64,000 nucleotides of DNA from Apteryx mantelli (Eukaryota > Chordata > Aves > Apterygiformes > Apterygidae), in NCBI RefSeq assembly GCF_036417845.1, contig NC_089979.1, positions 51,126,275-51,190,274 on the forward strand, read 5' to 3'. Both the position numbers and the translations under genes were made by a program. The stretch's first letter is position 1; the number at the start of each line of letters is the position of its first letter. The notes beneath the pieces were generated by a model. The model saw only the letters and a list, made by a program, of their open reading frames with translations, searched no databases and was not told the DNA's origin. Of this stretch, positions 42,201 through 54,200 are shown in pieces.

Positions 42201-45200
42201 TCTATTCTGCCTTCCTTTCCACAGAACAAGCTTGCCATCTCCAATGTTTTCCAGAAATGACTTCAGTATTTGGAGTATCTTAAGAAAATGTATTGGAATG
42301 GTAGGTAATCAGAAAGCTACAATAACAGACTTGAAATATTTTGTTTCATTTGAGGCCCAAATTAAAATTTGTGTGTGTGTGTTTGGAGGAGTGTTAATCT
42401 CCTCCTTAGGCTTTTGCTTGCTTTTATAACTCAGGAAGGTAAGACTTGGTCAGAACAATATTGGTTGAGTAACGGCATTTTCTCTTGCATTCAGCCCTTG
42501 AATCACTTTGTCATATCAAAAACTTGTATTTTGACTCCGAGAACAGAAACTTTCAGCTTTCTTTGCCCTTCCCCCTTCCCCAGAGTATTTCAGCGGTGTT
42601 ACCAGCCAGACGGTGGGCAGATCAGAGAGTTAGTTGGTTGGCACTTAATCTGCTTCCACCTAAGGGTGAACTGAGAAGAATTCCTCTCTCCATTAGATCC
42701 TGCAATAGGCTGAAAGTATTTACTGCCAGTAAACCTCCATCATCCCGTACCACTAGCATACAGAGGGGAATGTGGGTTTAGTAATTGTTCTGGTCTGCAG
42801 AAATGGTTGCGCAGAGGTAGCAGTTTGGGGAGGGAGCAGGGGAAGGATTGTACTTAAATATCTGTCAAAGCTGTTAGTGTCAGGTGCTGCTGTTATGGAT
42901 GAGAACAGTCCTGGCTACTCAGCACATTGGCAGTGTGCTATACTACGCTTTTAATTTGCTAATGCTGGCAGTTTAAAACACTGCAATGTTAAGCATTCAG
43001 AAGGTATGCTTTTTAGAAACAGGAAAGAAAATAAACAGCAACAAAACAACTGCAGTACTTCTCTTAAATTTGCATTCTTGTTAAAAGATTTTTTTTTCCC
43101 TTCAGAATATAAAATTCTTACTTTTTATTCCTGTGCTGCCACCTTCCTCCATCCCTTCTCTTCCTTCTTCCCCTGCCTGCTTGTCTCCAAAGATGTTTAA
43201 GTAATTAGGTGGCCTATATCTATTTTAAGACTAATAAATAACTTAATTTTTAAAAGGGCCCTTAATATTTCATTCCGTTGTTTCACTTCACCTTCTTAAT
43301 GCATTTGTAAGTAGGAAATTTGTTTGATGTTTGGTTTTCTTTTTGTTTTAAAAGAAGTGGCCTTAATGTTGAGATAGATAGGCTTATCAAGCTCATAAGG
43401 GATGTAAAGGGTTTTTTCCATGCAGCATTAGCAGGGCCAGGTCAAGCACATTGCATTAGCACTAAGAACATAAATTATTTTTGTAATAAGCCAATTACAT
43501 TTGGGTTACTGTAGGTCAGTGTATCTAATCATTTGGTTTTTAACACAAATTTCATTTGTGTGTCAGGAGCTGTCCAAGATCACAATGCCGGTTATATTCA
43601 ATGAACCACTGAGCTTTCTACAGCGACTTACAGAATATATGGAGCATACATACCTTATCCACAAAGCCAGCTCACTTTCTAGTACGACTGAGCGAATGCA
43701 GGTATTTTGCATGTGGTAATTTATAGTAGCCCTTTTTGAATGTTCTTAGATTTTCTTCTTCATAGATAAACTCTCATTATAGGAGGAACTCCTGTAATTT
43801 GCTGCATGTCAGATTTTGTTGTTAATTTGTTAACTGGTTTTGCCTATCTAGGAAAACGTTGTGCTTTTTCTAAGGCTTGCTTTTTTTAGCCTTTTGATGA
43901 AACCTATTTATGCCCCTCCCTTGACTTAAAAAAAAAAAAAAAAAAAAAGGGACCAAGAAGAAACCTACACTTGCTAAGCCACCAGAGAATAAACATTCTG
44001 TAATACCATGGCTGTTGTTGATATCTGACAAAGACTAAAATCAGTAGAGTTAACTGTGTACTCGTGTTCGTTTAAATAGTGTGTCGCTGCGTTTGCTGTG
44101 TCTGCTGTAGCCTCACAGTGGGAACGTACAGGGAAGCCATTCAACCCACTGCTTGGAGAGACATATGAATTAATCAGGTAATGAATACAAGGTGCACTGA
44201 AGAGTGGAGGGTGATATTCTACATAACTAATGTTTTGTTAGGCTTGTTAGATGGCATGCAAACTGCTCTTTGGCTTGAAAAATTCCTGTGTTTGCAAGCA
44301 CCTCCTGCAGCTGCTAGGAAATGTGTTGCTGGTGTTTCAGCCATGCTCGCCTCAGTGAAGAGAAGCCACTTAGCTTTTCAACCCAGAGCAGGCTTTAAAA
44401 TCCATTTAAAAGCAAACTTTATTTACAAAAATGACTTTTTTCCTAAAACCTGAATGAAAGGATGTGTGTTACATATAAAAGAGGTGGTAGAGTTGTAATA
44501 CTCATTATATGAGTGTCCAGAGTATGAATAGTTGGTTTTAGTGTATTAGTCTGCAGGTGTCTTTAGAGGAAGTTCTTCTCTCAAACAAGTGAGGTTTTGG
44601 CCTGTGATTATGCAAAAGTTTGAGCTCACTATCAAAAGTAAACATATTGGCTAATAAGATTTGGTTGCTCTTTTTACTGTTTCACATGTCCTCAGTTTCT
44701 TAGAATGAGGATGTTATATATATTAGTTGATCTGTCTCTTTTGTGTTACATGGCATTTTAACTAACTCTTGCACTGAGACCAGTGACTATGCATGCATCA
44801 ACTATGTATTTCACACTAGGGGAAAAGAACCACAACTTCATCTTCACTTGATGATTAGATATATGCTTCCAGTCTTTTTTATTTTGTATCCTCAGAACAC
44901 TGATTTTTTTTTTTGAATTTTATTTTGCAGAGATGATCTTGGATTTAGACTTCTCTCAGAACAAGTTAGCCATCATCCTCCAATCAGTGCTTTCTATGCC
45001 GAAGGTTTAAATAATGATTTTGTGTTTCATGGATCAATTTATCCTAAACTCAAATTCTGGGGAAAGAGTGTGGAAGCAGAACCAAAAGGCACGATGACTT
45101 TGGAGCTTCTTGAGTAAGTTGATAAGTGATAATTGCGTGGGCACAGTGGCCACATCCGTAATGATTAGTGCGCATTACATTCTCATGGCTTAAGAAGGGA

Positions 45201-48200
45201 CATGTCTAACAGCCACATCCTAATGTTTGATGGCAGATGGCTTTGCAGGGAGGAGGAGATGAGAAAATGGGAACTGCCATCATTCAGCCTAATACACTGC
45301 ATACTAATAAATTTTGTGTTTACTAATCTGTACAAACTGGCATTGTAGCAGTTGGTGCATGTGGCTGTATGTCCTGCAGATACCTGGACATCCAATCTTA
45401 CCATGACTAGCACGCTTGAGTCCTGTTGACTTTCCTCGTGTGATTCAGTGCCAGCAGAGACTGGCAGCACTGAGGCTGCTGTTTTAAGGAACTGATAAAA
45501 TCAGTAGCAGTATCCCTTGCTCACCAGGCACGGTTAATAAACTCCTTGAGTTTTCCTGGCTTATTGCCATGTCCCTTTCAAGACTTGATGCCCTTTATAG
45601 AAGACAGCTTGTTGCAGCAGTGCCATTCAGTACAAAGATAGAGTATTTTATTCTTTCTCTCTCTTCTTCTAGACACAATGAAGCCTACACATGGACAAAT
45701 CCTACTTGCTGTGTGCATAACATTATTGTGGGCAAACTTTGGATTGAGCAGTATGGAAACGTGGAAATAACTAACCACAAGTAAGTTAAGAATGTGAATG
45801 TGTTCACTTGCTGGGAATTTAAAAAGAAAAAGCATTTGGAAATAATTAGTGCCTTCTTCTTCTGCCTTTAGAACTGGTGAGAAATGTGTTTTAAGCTTCA
45901 AGCCCTGTGGCCTCTTCGGGAAGGAGTTGCACAAAGTTGAAGGCTACATTCAGGACAAAAGGTAAGATTCATTCCTAATAGAAACAAGTTACTGTGCTGT
46001 TTCTAATGGGAACTGCAGAATTGAATGCTGTTAACAGTGCATCAAAAGCATGAACCTAAACCAGGAAGGTTATAACTTGTATAACACCAATAATGTAAGT
46101 TTGCAAGTTGTTCTCAAAAGCTATTCTTTCAAATAATATGTTTGAAATGCTGAAATAAATCTGCTTAAGCTCTTTTGTAAACTTAGTCTTTTTTGACAGC
46201 AAAAAGAAACTCTGTGCGCTGTATGGGAAGTGGACTGAGTGCTTATACAGTGTTGACCCAGCTACTTTCGAGGCTTACAAAAAAAATGACAAGAAAAATG
46301 CAGAAGAGAAGAAAAGCAGTAAACAGGTATTAATCATGTAAAGAGATGGTATCTCAAAAGCATGATAGTACAACTAAATATTTTAACAGCACTTAAGTGC
46401 ATTAAAGCTTACTTTTCACTTATTCTCTATTGCCTAGTAGGATTCAAAAATGGATTGAATGAGTACCGGTATTAAGGGATAAAATGCTGGCTCTTTCAAG
46501 GATTTGTATTCAAACTTCCCAAAACTTGGCACAATCTAACCACTGGCTGGTGGCTCCTCACCTGTCTCCTGCAGAGTTGTTGCCTCTTCATCCCAAGTCA
46601 CATGGAGAAAATAACATGTGTTAATTGGACCATGGTTCTGATTACGTTTGATAATATTTATATTCCAGTAGAAGGATTTGGACTCCTATATTGTTTCATA
46701 TCTTGATGAAAGATCCTATTCTCCAGGTTTTAGAAGAAATTTTGTTTTTCTCTTTATTACATAGCTACAACTTCTGAAATGCTGCAATTTCACAACTGTA
46801 TTTTTTTTCCTAATGGAAAAAAATAACATTCTTAATCCTTCCAAATTTCTGACAGCGGTATGCTTTCTGTTTAAGACGAATAGTGGTGGTAACAACATAA
46901 CAGCCTGATGAAGAACAACCTTTCCTAGTATCTTAAAAGAGTTATTGTCCTCCTTTGGTGACTGAAGCCAGATTTTTTTTGTTTAAGTATTGATAGCTTT
47001 TAACGTAAAAAAAAACAAAACTCTAAAAGCAGTTGTTCAGTTGTTCCTGTGCAGATTCAGATTGTTGCTGTATCTGAGATTGCTCCAGTGCTTGCTATCA
47101 TGAGAGTGCTAAAGCACTGGAGATTTCTGCTTCTCTTTGAAGTCTGCCCCTGTGAGCTCTAGGGAGAAGGAGCAAAGAAAAAACATACCCTGTGTCTTTG
47201 TTATACTTGAGCTATCACTTGGCTTTCTCTGACAAAGCTCAAGACTACCCTTGCTTTTCAATTCAGAATAAAGCACCCTATTTCATAAAGCTCAAGTTGC
47301 ACATTGCCCTGATTCTAGTAAAGCACACTTTTCCTACTCATTTAACAGAACTATTTCTTTGTAGAAGGCTTAAAGCTTTGTAATGTGCACTATAAATCAG
47401 CTAGTCTTTCTCTGTTGAATATATATCCCCACTGCCCCCTTGTGTCTGAGGAGCTGATATTGCTTATGGTTTTTGAACTTCTAAGTGACCAAGTCTCAAG
47501 TGTAATGTCTGGATGTGCTTTGTCCCTTCATGGTAATGAAGCAGTCATTCAGGCATGAAAGTACATGGCCTTTCAAGTTTCTCCTAATTAGAGTTTTCAG
47601 ATTATTCTTTAGTTGTTTTCCACTCTTCCTTCTTGCTTTGTTGCTGCTAATGTAGGCTCGCTTCTGTCTCCCTTTAGGGGACCTTCTTGGGTGTGAATCC
47701 TTTTGCAGATCCTTTTGTCTCTTCCCCAAAATCCCATTGACTTTTGTAGGGATTAAATTTTTGGAAATGCAATCTTGCAGGATGCTAGACAAACCTTCAT
47801 ATATGCAAAGGTAGATATTTTACCAACATCATAACAGAGTTACAGTAGGCCTGGGGCTATGCCAGGGTGTTTCAGCTCTGAGGGAACTAGAGCCATTTTT
47901 TGATTTAAGATAAAGCATTTTGTGCCAAATTTCCAGTGCAAATATGCAGAGGAGCATAATGTAAGACAGCCATCAGCAGTTGCCCTCACACATGCAGAGC
48001 TACAGACACGAGAGGTCTTGCTTTAGCAAAATGTGTTACTATTCTCCTTAGAACTGGAAAGACTTTGAGTAGTGGTGAGCATAAATTGTGCAGCATGTGG
48101 CAAGAGCACATTGAAATCCTAGTTTTAGCTCTTTGCAGTTCTTGTGACATCTCAGATTGTATCAGACAAGGCAAAAAACTACAGTGTGTATTGTAGTCTT

Positions 48201-51200
48201 TTTATAAAACTTGGTCTTGAGTTTGACACTCTGATATTGAAGTGTCCTTGTTTTGATAAAAGGATATCTTTCTGATCTGCGTTTTGCCTCAAATCCTGAT
48301 TTCTTAGAGTGATCAGTGTCCATTAAAGGTTAGAATGCCGAGTTATCAGGACAGCTCAAATGTAGTCATCTAAAAGCCTTGTTTAGCTGGGGGCCTGAAC
48401 CTGGTCTGTTGTTCTGGTTCCTTTGCAACTGGTTCACTGTTAAAAAAAAAAAAAATGTACCCAAGTGCTCCACAGCGGGACAGAATTCTTAATTCTTTCT
48501 AATTTTCTAGGAGCCGTAACCCATGAATCATCTCAGAATACAATTAAGTTCAGTTCTGGGTACTGGGCTACTTTGTACAAAAACATCAGTCTGTATTATC
48601 TGATGCAACCATCAGAGAGCAAAGCTTATTAGCAGCAGGATTAAAGTTGCTGGCATGTAGCCAAAGTATTTAAAGCAGTTGGGTTCATTAGTTGCCTTTA
48701 AATTCAGCGCTACTCTGCAATGATCTCTGAAATGTACTGCTTTTTTAGCTATGATAATAATACCAGACTTTCTTGGGAGAGGTCTTGCTCATTGCCTAGC
48801 TGGCCTTAGTTCAGTGTTGTAACATATTCTCTTGTGGCTGAACTAATATTAGCAGTTCTGGACCTCAGCTGTTCCGAAGGAGTTTGTTAAAAGCATAATG
48901 GTTTAGAACTAGTTTCAGTCACATCTATACTGCAGCCACCACTTATTCTCTACTGCCCTAGTAACCCTGGCTGAAGGAGTTGCTCCCTTTCTGGAAAAGC
49001 CATTCTGGCTGAAGGAGTTGCTCCCTTTCTGGAAAAGCCATTCAACAGTATTGTGGTTGCCTCAGGCAATGTATGTCAGCCCTTATAGGATACCTTTCCC
49101 AGAAGAAGTGGCAACTCTAGAGTATCCATTTAACACGTTTGCAGTTTGCCATGTCAGTAATGTAGTGGTCAGTGGAAATGAAGATTCTTCTGAGCAAAGA
49201 GCAGTAGCATAGTCCTTTCCATCTTGCACAAGCTTCTACTCTTCAGTTTAAATCAAGCAGTAATGGAGTTAAATATGAGGCATGGGAATGCATATGTTTG
49301 AGGAGATCCTTAGTGATAGCAAAATTGCCATTTCTTAGCTCTTGAACATCCAGATTTTATCTACGAAGACACTAATACAAGAAACTGGTAGACTTCCCTT
49401 GGGAGGGAGTTGGGGACTATGTATTCTATTTTAATCTTTCTTGATGAGCACCTAGAAAAGTTCCTGTGTTATTGAAATTATTTACTTTGGTCATGGAAGT
49501 AATTTTACCGAAGTCTCAGCATTGGAGTGAGTGTATTCAAATGGCTTATGACTCCAAATAACTCCTTCCATTTTCTGTGTGTTGCTTATAGGTGGGCAAT
49601 ACTGAGGAACCAGATGAGATGCCATTGCCAGATTCTGAGAGTGTTTATGTTATTCCTGGAAGTATTTTGCTATGGAGGATAACTCCAAGACCTCCAAATT
49701 CAGCTCAGGTCAGCTGTTGCTTCTGCTTCTTGAAAATGCAAGCTATTCTGTCAGTTTGCCTGTTCAACATAAAGCAAATCCATTTGTCTTCCTTTTCATT
49801 GACAAGTCTGAATTTACCTGTTTATTGTAACAAACTTTCCCACTACTATTGTAACCAGGTGAGGTGGGGTTGGAGGAAAGGCATGACTCTTTCTAACTAG
49901 CTGAATTTCTCTGCGAAATTGAATGCTTCATGTAGCTAGTGGTACAGGGGATTTCCCTGCCTCTTCTCCTCTCCCTTCTCCCCCAGCTGAAGCACTTACT
50001 GTGTGACAAATCTCTTCTGAAGGGCTGTATTAGAGGACAGACACTTCCTAGGAGATGTGTGCTCTTACAGAGCTTGCAAAATATGCATAGCACGAGTTGG
50101 TCTGTGAAGGGCCATGGAGCTGGAGAGCCAGTGAGCAGAATGTATGGGTGCATGTGCAGCTAGAAAGACCTAGAACCAGAACAAGAAAAAGTGTCTTCAG
50201 CAGGTTCATCAAGGGGGAAATGCCTCAGTAGAGATGGTAGGGAGAATGCTAGTAGGACTGGAAAAAGAAGATAGAAATAGTGCACTGAGTAATTGGATGC
50301 TGTCCTGATTAAACAGAAACACCAAGGATCACCTACACTGTGCCCGACGCTGCAGTTCTGCTTGCATCTTTAGTATTTCTATCTTGAGTGATTAAAAATA
50401 ATAATCATAACCTGGATATTTGTTTTTAGAATGCTGCTTTGTTGTGTATTAAAACTAGCAGCTAAAGACTTTCTTATAAAGTCACCCTTTACCTTTGTCT
50501 CTTTCAGATGTACAATTTTACTAGCTTTGCTATGGCTTTGAATGAGTTGGACAAAGAAATGGAGAGTGTCATTCCCAAAACTGACTGCCGGCTACGACCA
50601 GATATCAGAGCCATGGAAAATGGTGAAATAGGTAACTTAGTTATTGCAAAGGTGGTTTATTTTTCCAAGCTGGGGGATTGGAAAAATGGAAATAAAAAAA
50701 ATTCCACTCTCAAATTGTTGGATGAATGTTAGAGTCAATAGCAACCCATAAAGATGTGTTCCTTCATGTTACAAGACAGTAACTTAAACTCAGTCTTCCC
50801 AGGTTATGGTATGCTTCTAGTGAGAGTTCTGTTACCCACCTACTTATGTTATCCATATAAGCAAGAATCTTAAAAACTTCAAGATGATGTGCTTTTTATT
50901 TGCTTTTAGCCCCTTTGCTGTGCTCCATAGTCAAGCCCTGTAATTGGAACCTTGTGTAAGGAGACAAGCCTCTGAGCATCAAAACTATTTATGAACTTAT
51001 CATTTTTCTGTTTCCACCAGCCAAAACAAAAGTATTTTGATGTGCCAGTTCTGAGTATTACAGTCAAAACCAAGTCGAACTGCAGTGACAGAAGATGCTT
51101 GATGCAAAATTATTCTTCACTGGGAGCTGAATATTTCTGTTGTCCTAGAATAGTGAATTAGAAAAGCGTTGTGAGACTTTACACAAGTAGAAATTGTATG

Positions 51201-54200
51201 CTATTTAGAAACCCTGTCAGCATTGTTACAGTAGATTCCATAGAGTAAAAGTGCCTTTTAGAGTCTTCTGATACGTACTTGGTGTTGAATGCTTTGATAC
51301 GTAGCAGCTGACTTGAGAGGAGTAAAGTTTTACGGACAGTTGTGTCCTGCCCCGGCCATTTTTTTTTGCTCCTCTGTTTCTTTTTGGCATTTTGCTTATA
51401 AAGCAGGGTGGCTTGGTTTGTAGACTAAAAGCATGGAGGCTGTTAGTTTCTCTGGTCTGCCGAGTGATCTCCGTAAGTCATGAAACCTCTGATTCTGTTT
51501 TACCTTTTTCAGTGATTCTGACTACTTCTGATAAATAGTCTGAGATCTAGATATAAAACATGAAGACACAGGCATAATATCATGTAGTTGTGCTTGTGAA
51601 GTTTTGGGTTGTTTTTTTTCAGAAGCTGATAACCACTTCCTTGAGGCTTAAAAAAATAAAATAAAATAAAATAAAATAAAATAAAATAAAATAAAGCAGA
51701 TCAGTGAATTCCCCCAAACAGTGTCTTCTGTAAATAGGATTGTTTTGTGGCAAGTGGGATGGCCATACTTGGTTCATAGCATTCTCAGTGACTTGCATGC
51801 CTAAACTTAGAGTGAAGTAGCTATGCCTTTAGCAACAGACTATACTCCTTAACTGTAATAGCAGCATAAAGACTGTCTAGCAGATACACTGGTACGTATG
51901 TGGTATGTCAGTAGCTGGTAGGATAACTGGGAACAGCTGATACTCTGCCAAAAATTATTCTCCCAACTACTTCTTCCCAAGCTGTTCATGATTCGGGATT
52001 CTTTCTGCCAAATGGAAGTGACTGTTCTGCATGTTACAGACAATGACCCATGCTATCTTAGTGGCTTAACAAAAAAAATGCAGAGATGTTGCAAAGAGAC
52101 AGTTCTTTACGATTTGGAAATGAATATTCCAAATCCCTATAGATCAGAAACTTGGCACTAGTAAGATCTTACCCCAAGACTTTACAAGAAGTTGGTGGCC
52201 TGACTCCTGAATTGAATCCAGCATCATGTCTTAACCAGTTTCCGTGTTGAAATAAATCCCAGATGTGCCACGTCCCCTAGCTCACATGTGCTGTGAAGAA
52301 AACGTTTTCAGGGTCCTCAGGCCATGGCTAAACACATTTAGAAGATAGAACAGAATTTCCTTGGCTGTCGTTGTGCTGCAGCTGGACTGGCTTTTAGACT
52401 AAAATAGAAGTGCTTTTGTGTTATGTAGGAGGCTCTTTAAATGGACAACTTTTACTGCTTCCCTTGTTTATTTGCTGGGTCAGATGAAGTAGATGTCCCT
52501 GTCCTATTTTACACTTAAGGCCTTATTTTTTGTTTTTTTGTTTTTGTTTTTTTGTCCCTTTAAGATCTAGCTAGTGAAGAAAAGAAGAGGCTAGAAGAAA
52601 AACAGAGGACTGCTCGCAAAAATCGTTCCAAGTCAGAGGAAGACTGGAAGACGAGGTTAGTGTGTCTGCCTGTAGGTGTATGTAGTTATATAAAGATTTT
52701 GAACATTCAGGTTAACTGTCAGTTCACCCAAGCGATATGCACTATCGTGTCAGCGTGAAAAGCTGAAAACATCAGCAGGTTGGGTGGTGCTGCTGTTGTA
52801 TTTGCAGGCTTGGTCAGCGCAGGCTGTAGCGCTTCCAGAGAGAAGCGTCAGGCTCAGCCTGTCGGTTCCTTCCCTCTCGCTGTTTGCACTCCCATGTTCG
52901 AACACGAGTTGTGTTGTCTCTGCTGAGCACCTCTCAGTTCCATCAAGAAAAAGATGTTGCCACTGATAACTGCTTGCAAAGGACTCTTGTTGCTGGTGAT
53001 TAATTTATAATTGACCTAAATTTGTATGCCTGGCCAAAGGGGAGGAGGAAATGATTCCTCCAAGGAAATTGATAGCTTGTTGCCCATGACTTCCCAGATC
53101 AGTGTGTGTGTGTGCTGGTAATACTGTATTCCCACTGCACACAGTTATTTTCAGAGTTGGCGAAATGGCTTTATTGCCCAGATAGCCAAGCAATTTTCTC
53201 CTTTCTCTGAGAGGAGAAACTAACTACAAAAATAAGAAAAGCTAAGGGAAAAATTAGCTTACAAAAGTTTTGCCAGGACTTTTATTCATTTTGTTTAAAA
53301 GATGAGAGAAGAAAGTTGGGGGCACTTAGACACAACAAGCTAAATAGAATCCCTGTAAAACATTACAAAATGCATCTAGTTTGACCAGACACAGTTGTTT
53401 AAATGCATAGCAATAAATTGGTAGCCTGTTCACAGAAACTTTCTCTTCCCTATTAACTTATTAATACACCCAAACACTGTGGATTAAATGTCTTTATAAT
53501 GTCTATTTGTAACTATAAATCACTTTTTTCTTTTTTTCAAATGAAGTCACCCATCAGCCCAGAGTCCCAGGTTTGGATGTGCCTGACTTTGTGTCTTTTC
53601 CTTTGCTTGCTCTCCTGAAGTGTTTGGGTTTGTTTGCCCTGAGGCTGGCACAAAATAACACTTTTGATAATTTGGAGTAAACATGTTAAGGAACATGTTA
53701 GGAACGGTCTTGTCCCTCCCTTTTCCTTTTCTGAATTCAGGGGCTTTTATGCTTTGTTCCTAGCTCTCACTGAGTATTTTCAAAGCAAGGGATAGTCATA
53801 CTATGTTCTTCCATGTGTCTGAAGTACTTAAAGTATAGCTCAAAGCACCTGTGTGCTGTATTAGAGGGAACTGGGGGAACTTCCAGAGGGCAATTCAGAG
53901 CAGTGGCTACAGGGGCTATAATTAGTGCAAACACCATTCATAAGGTTCTTCAGTTATTAGTAGTGCAGTTAGTTATTACATAAATAGTCTGTTCATGAAC
54001 TCTAGACCTGCCTACCGCATACCAGTATCCTTTAAGAACTCCTTGTTTTCCAGTGTCTTTTTCTAAAGCTGTGGCAGAAACTTCCTAGTATCTGATCTCC
54101 TTAATAGGAATGCGAAGTGTGACTGCTCCTGAAGGATGAAGTAGAGAATGTAGGAACGGTTACTTTCCATTTAAACATAAAGAATTGTGCTTGAAAAAAA

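Larger units (their letters stand above)
42301..44930 (+). other. OSBPL1A introns flanking exons 43567-43701 and 44080-44177
   Basis: Three introns (42301-43566, 43702-44079, 44178-44930). A21 at 43928-43948 is the only marked simple repeat. Confidence 0.88.
49709..52564 (+). other. OSBPL1A introns flanking exon 50508-50631
   Basis: Introns 49709-50507 and 50632-52564. The second holds an (AAAAT)n pentanucleotide microsatellite at about 51652-51695. Confidence 0.88.

Noticed and set aside
43928..43948. A21 tract as the tail of a processed retrogene
   Set aside because: No reading frame, target-site duplication or gene-like sequence was found upstream of it.
47496..47792. 98-codon basic minus-strand ORF in an intron
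   Set aside because: Lys/Arg-rich but with no recognised family, and of a length expected by chance.
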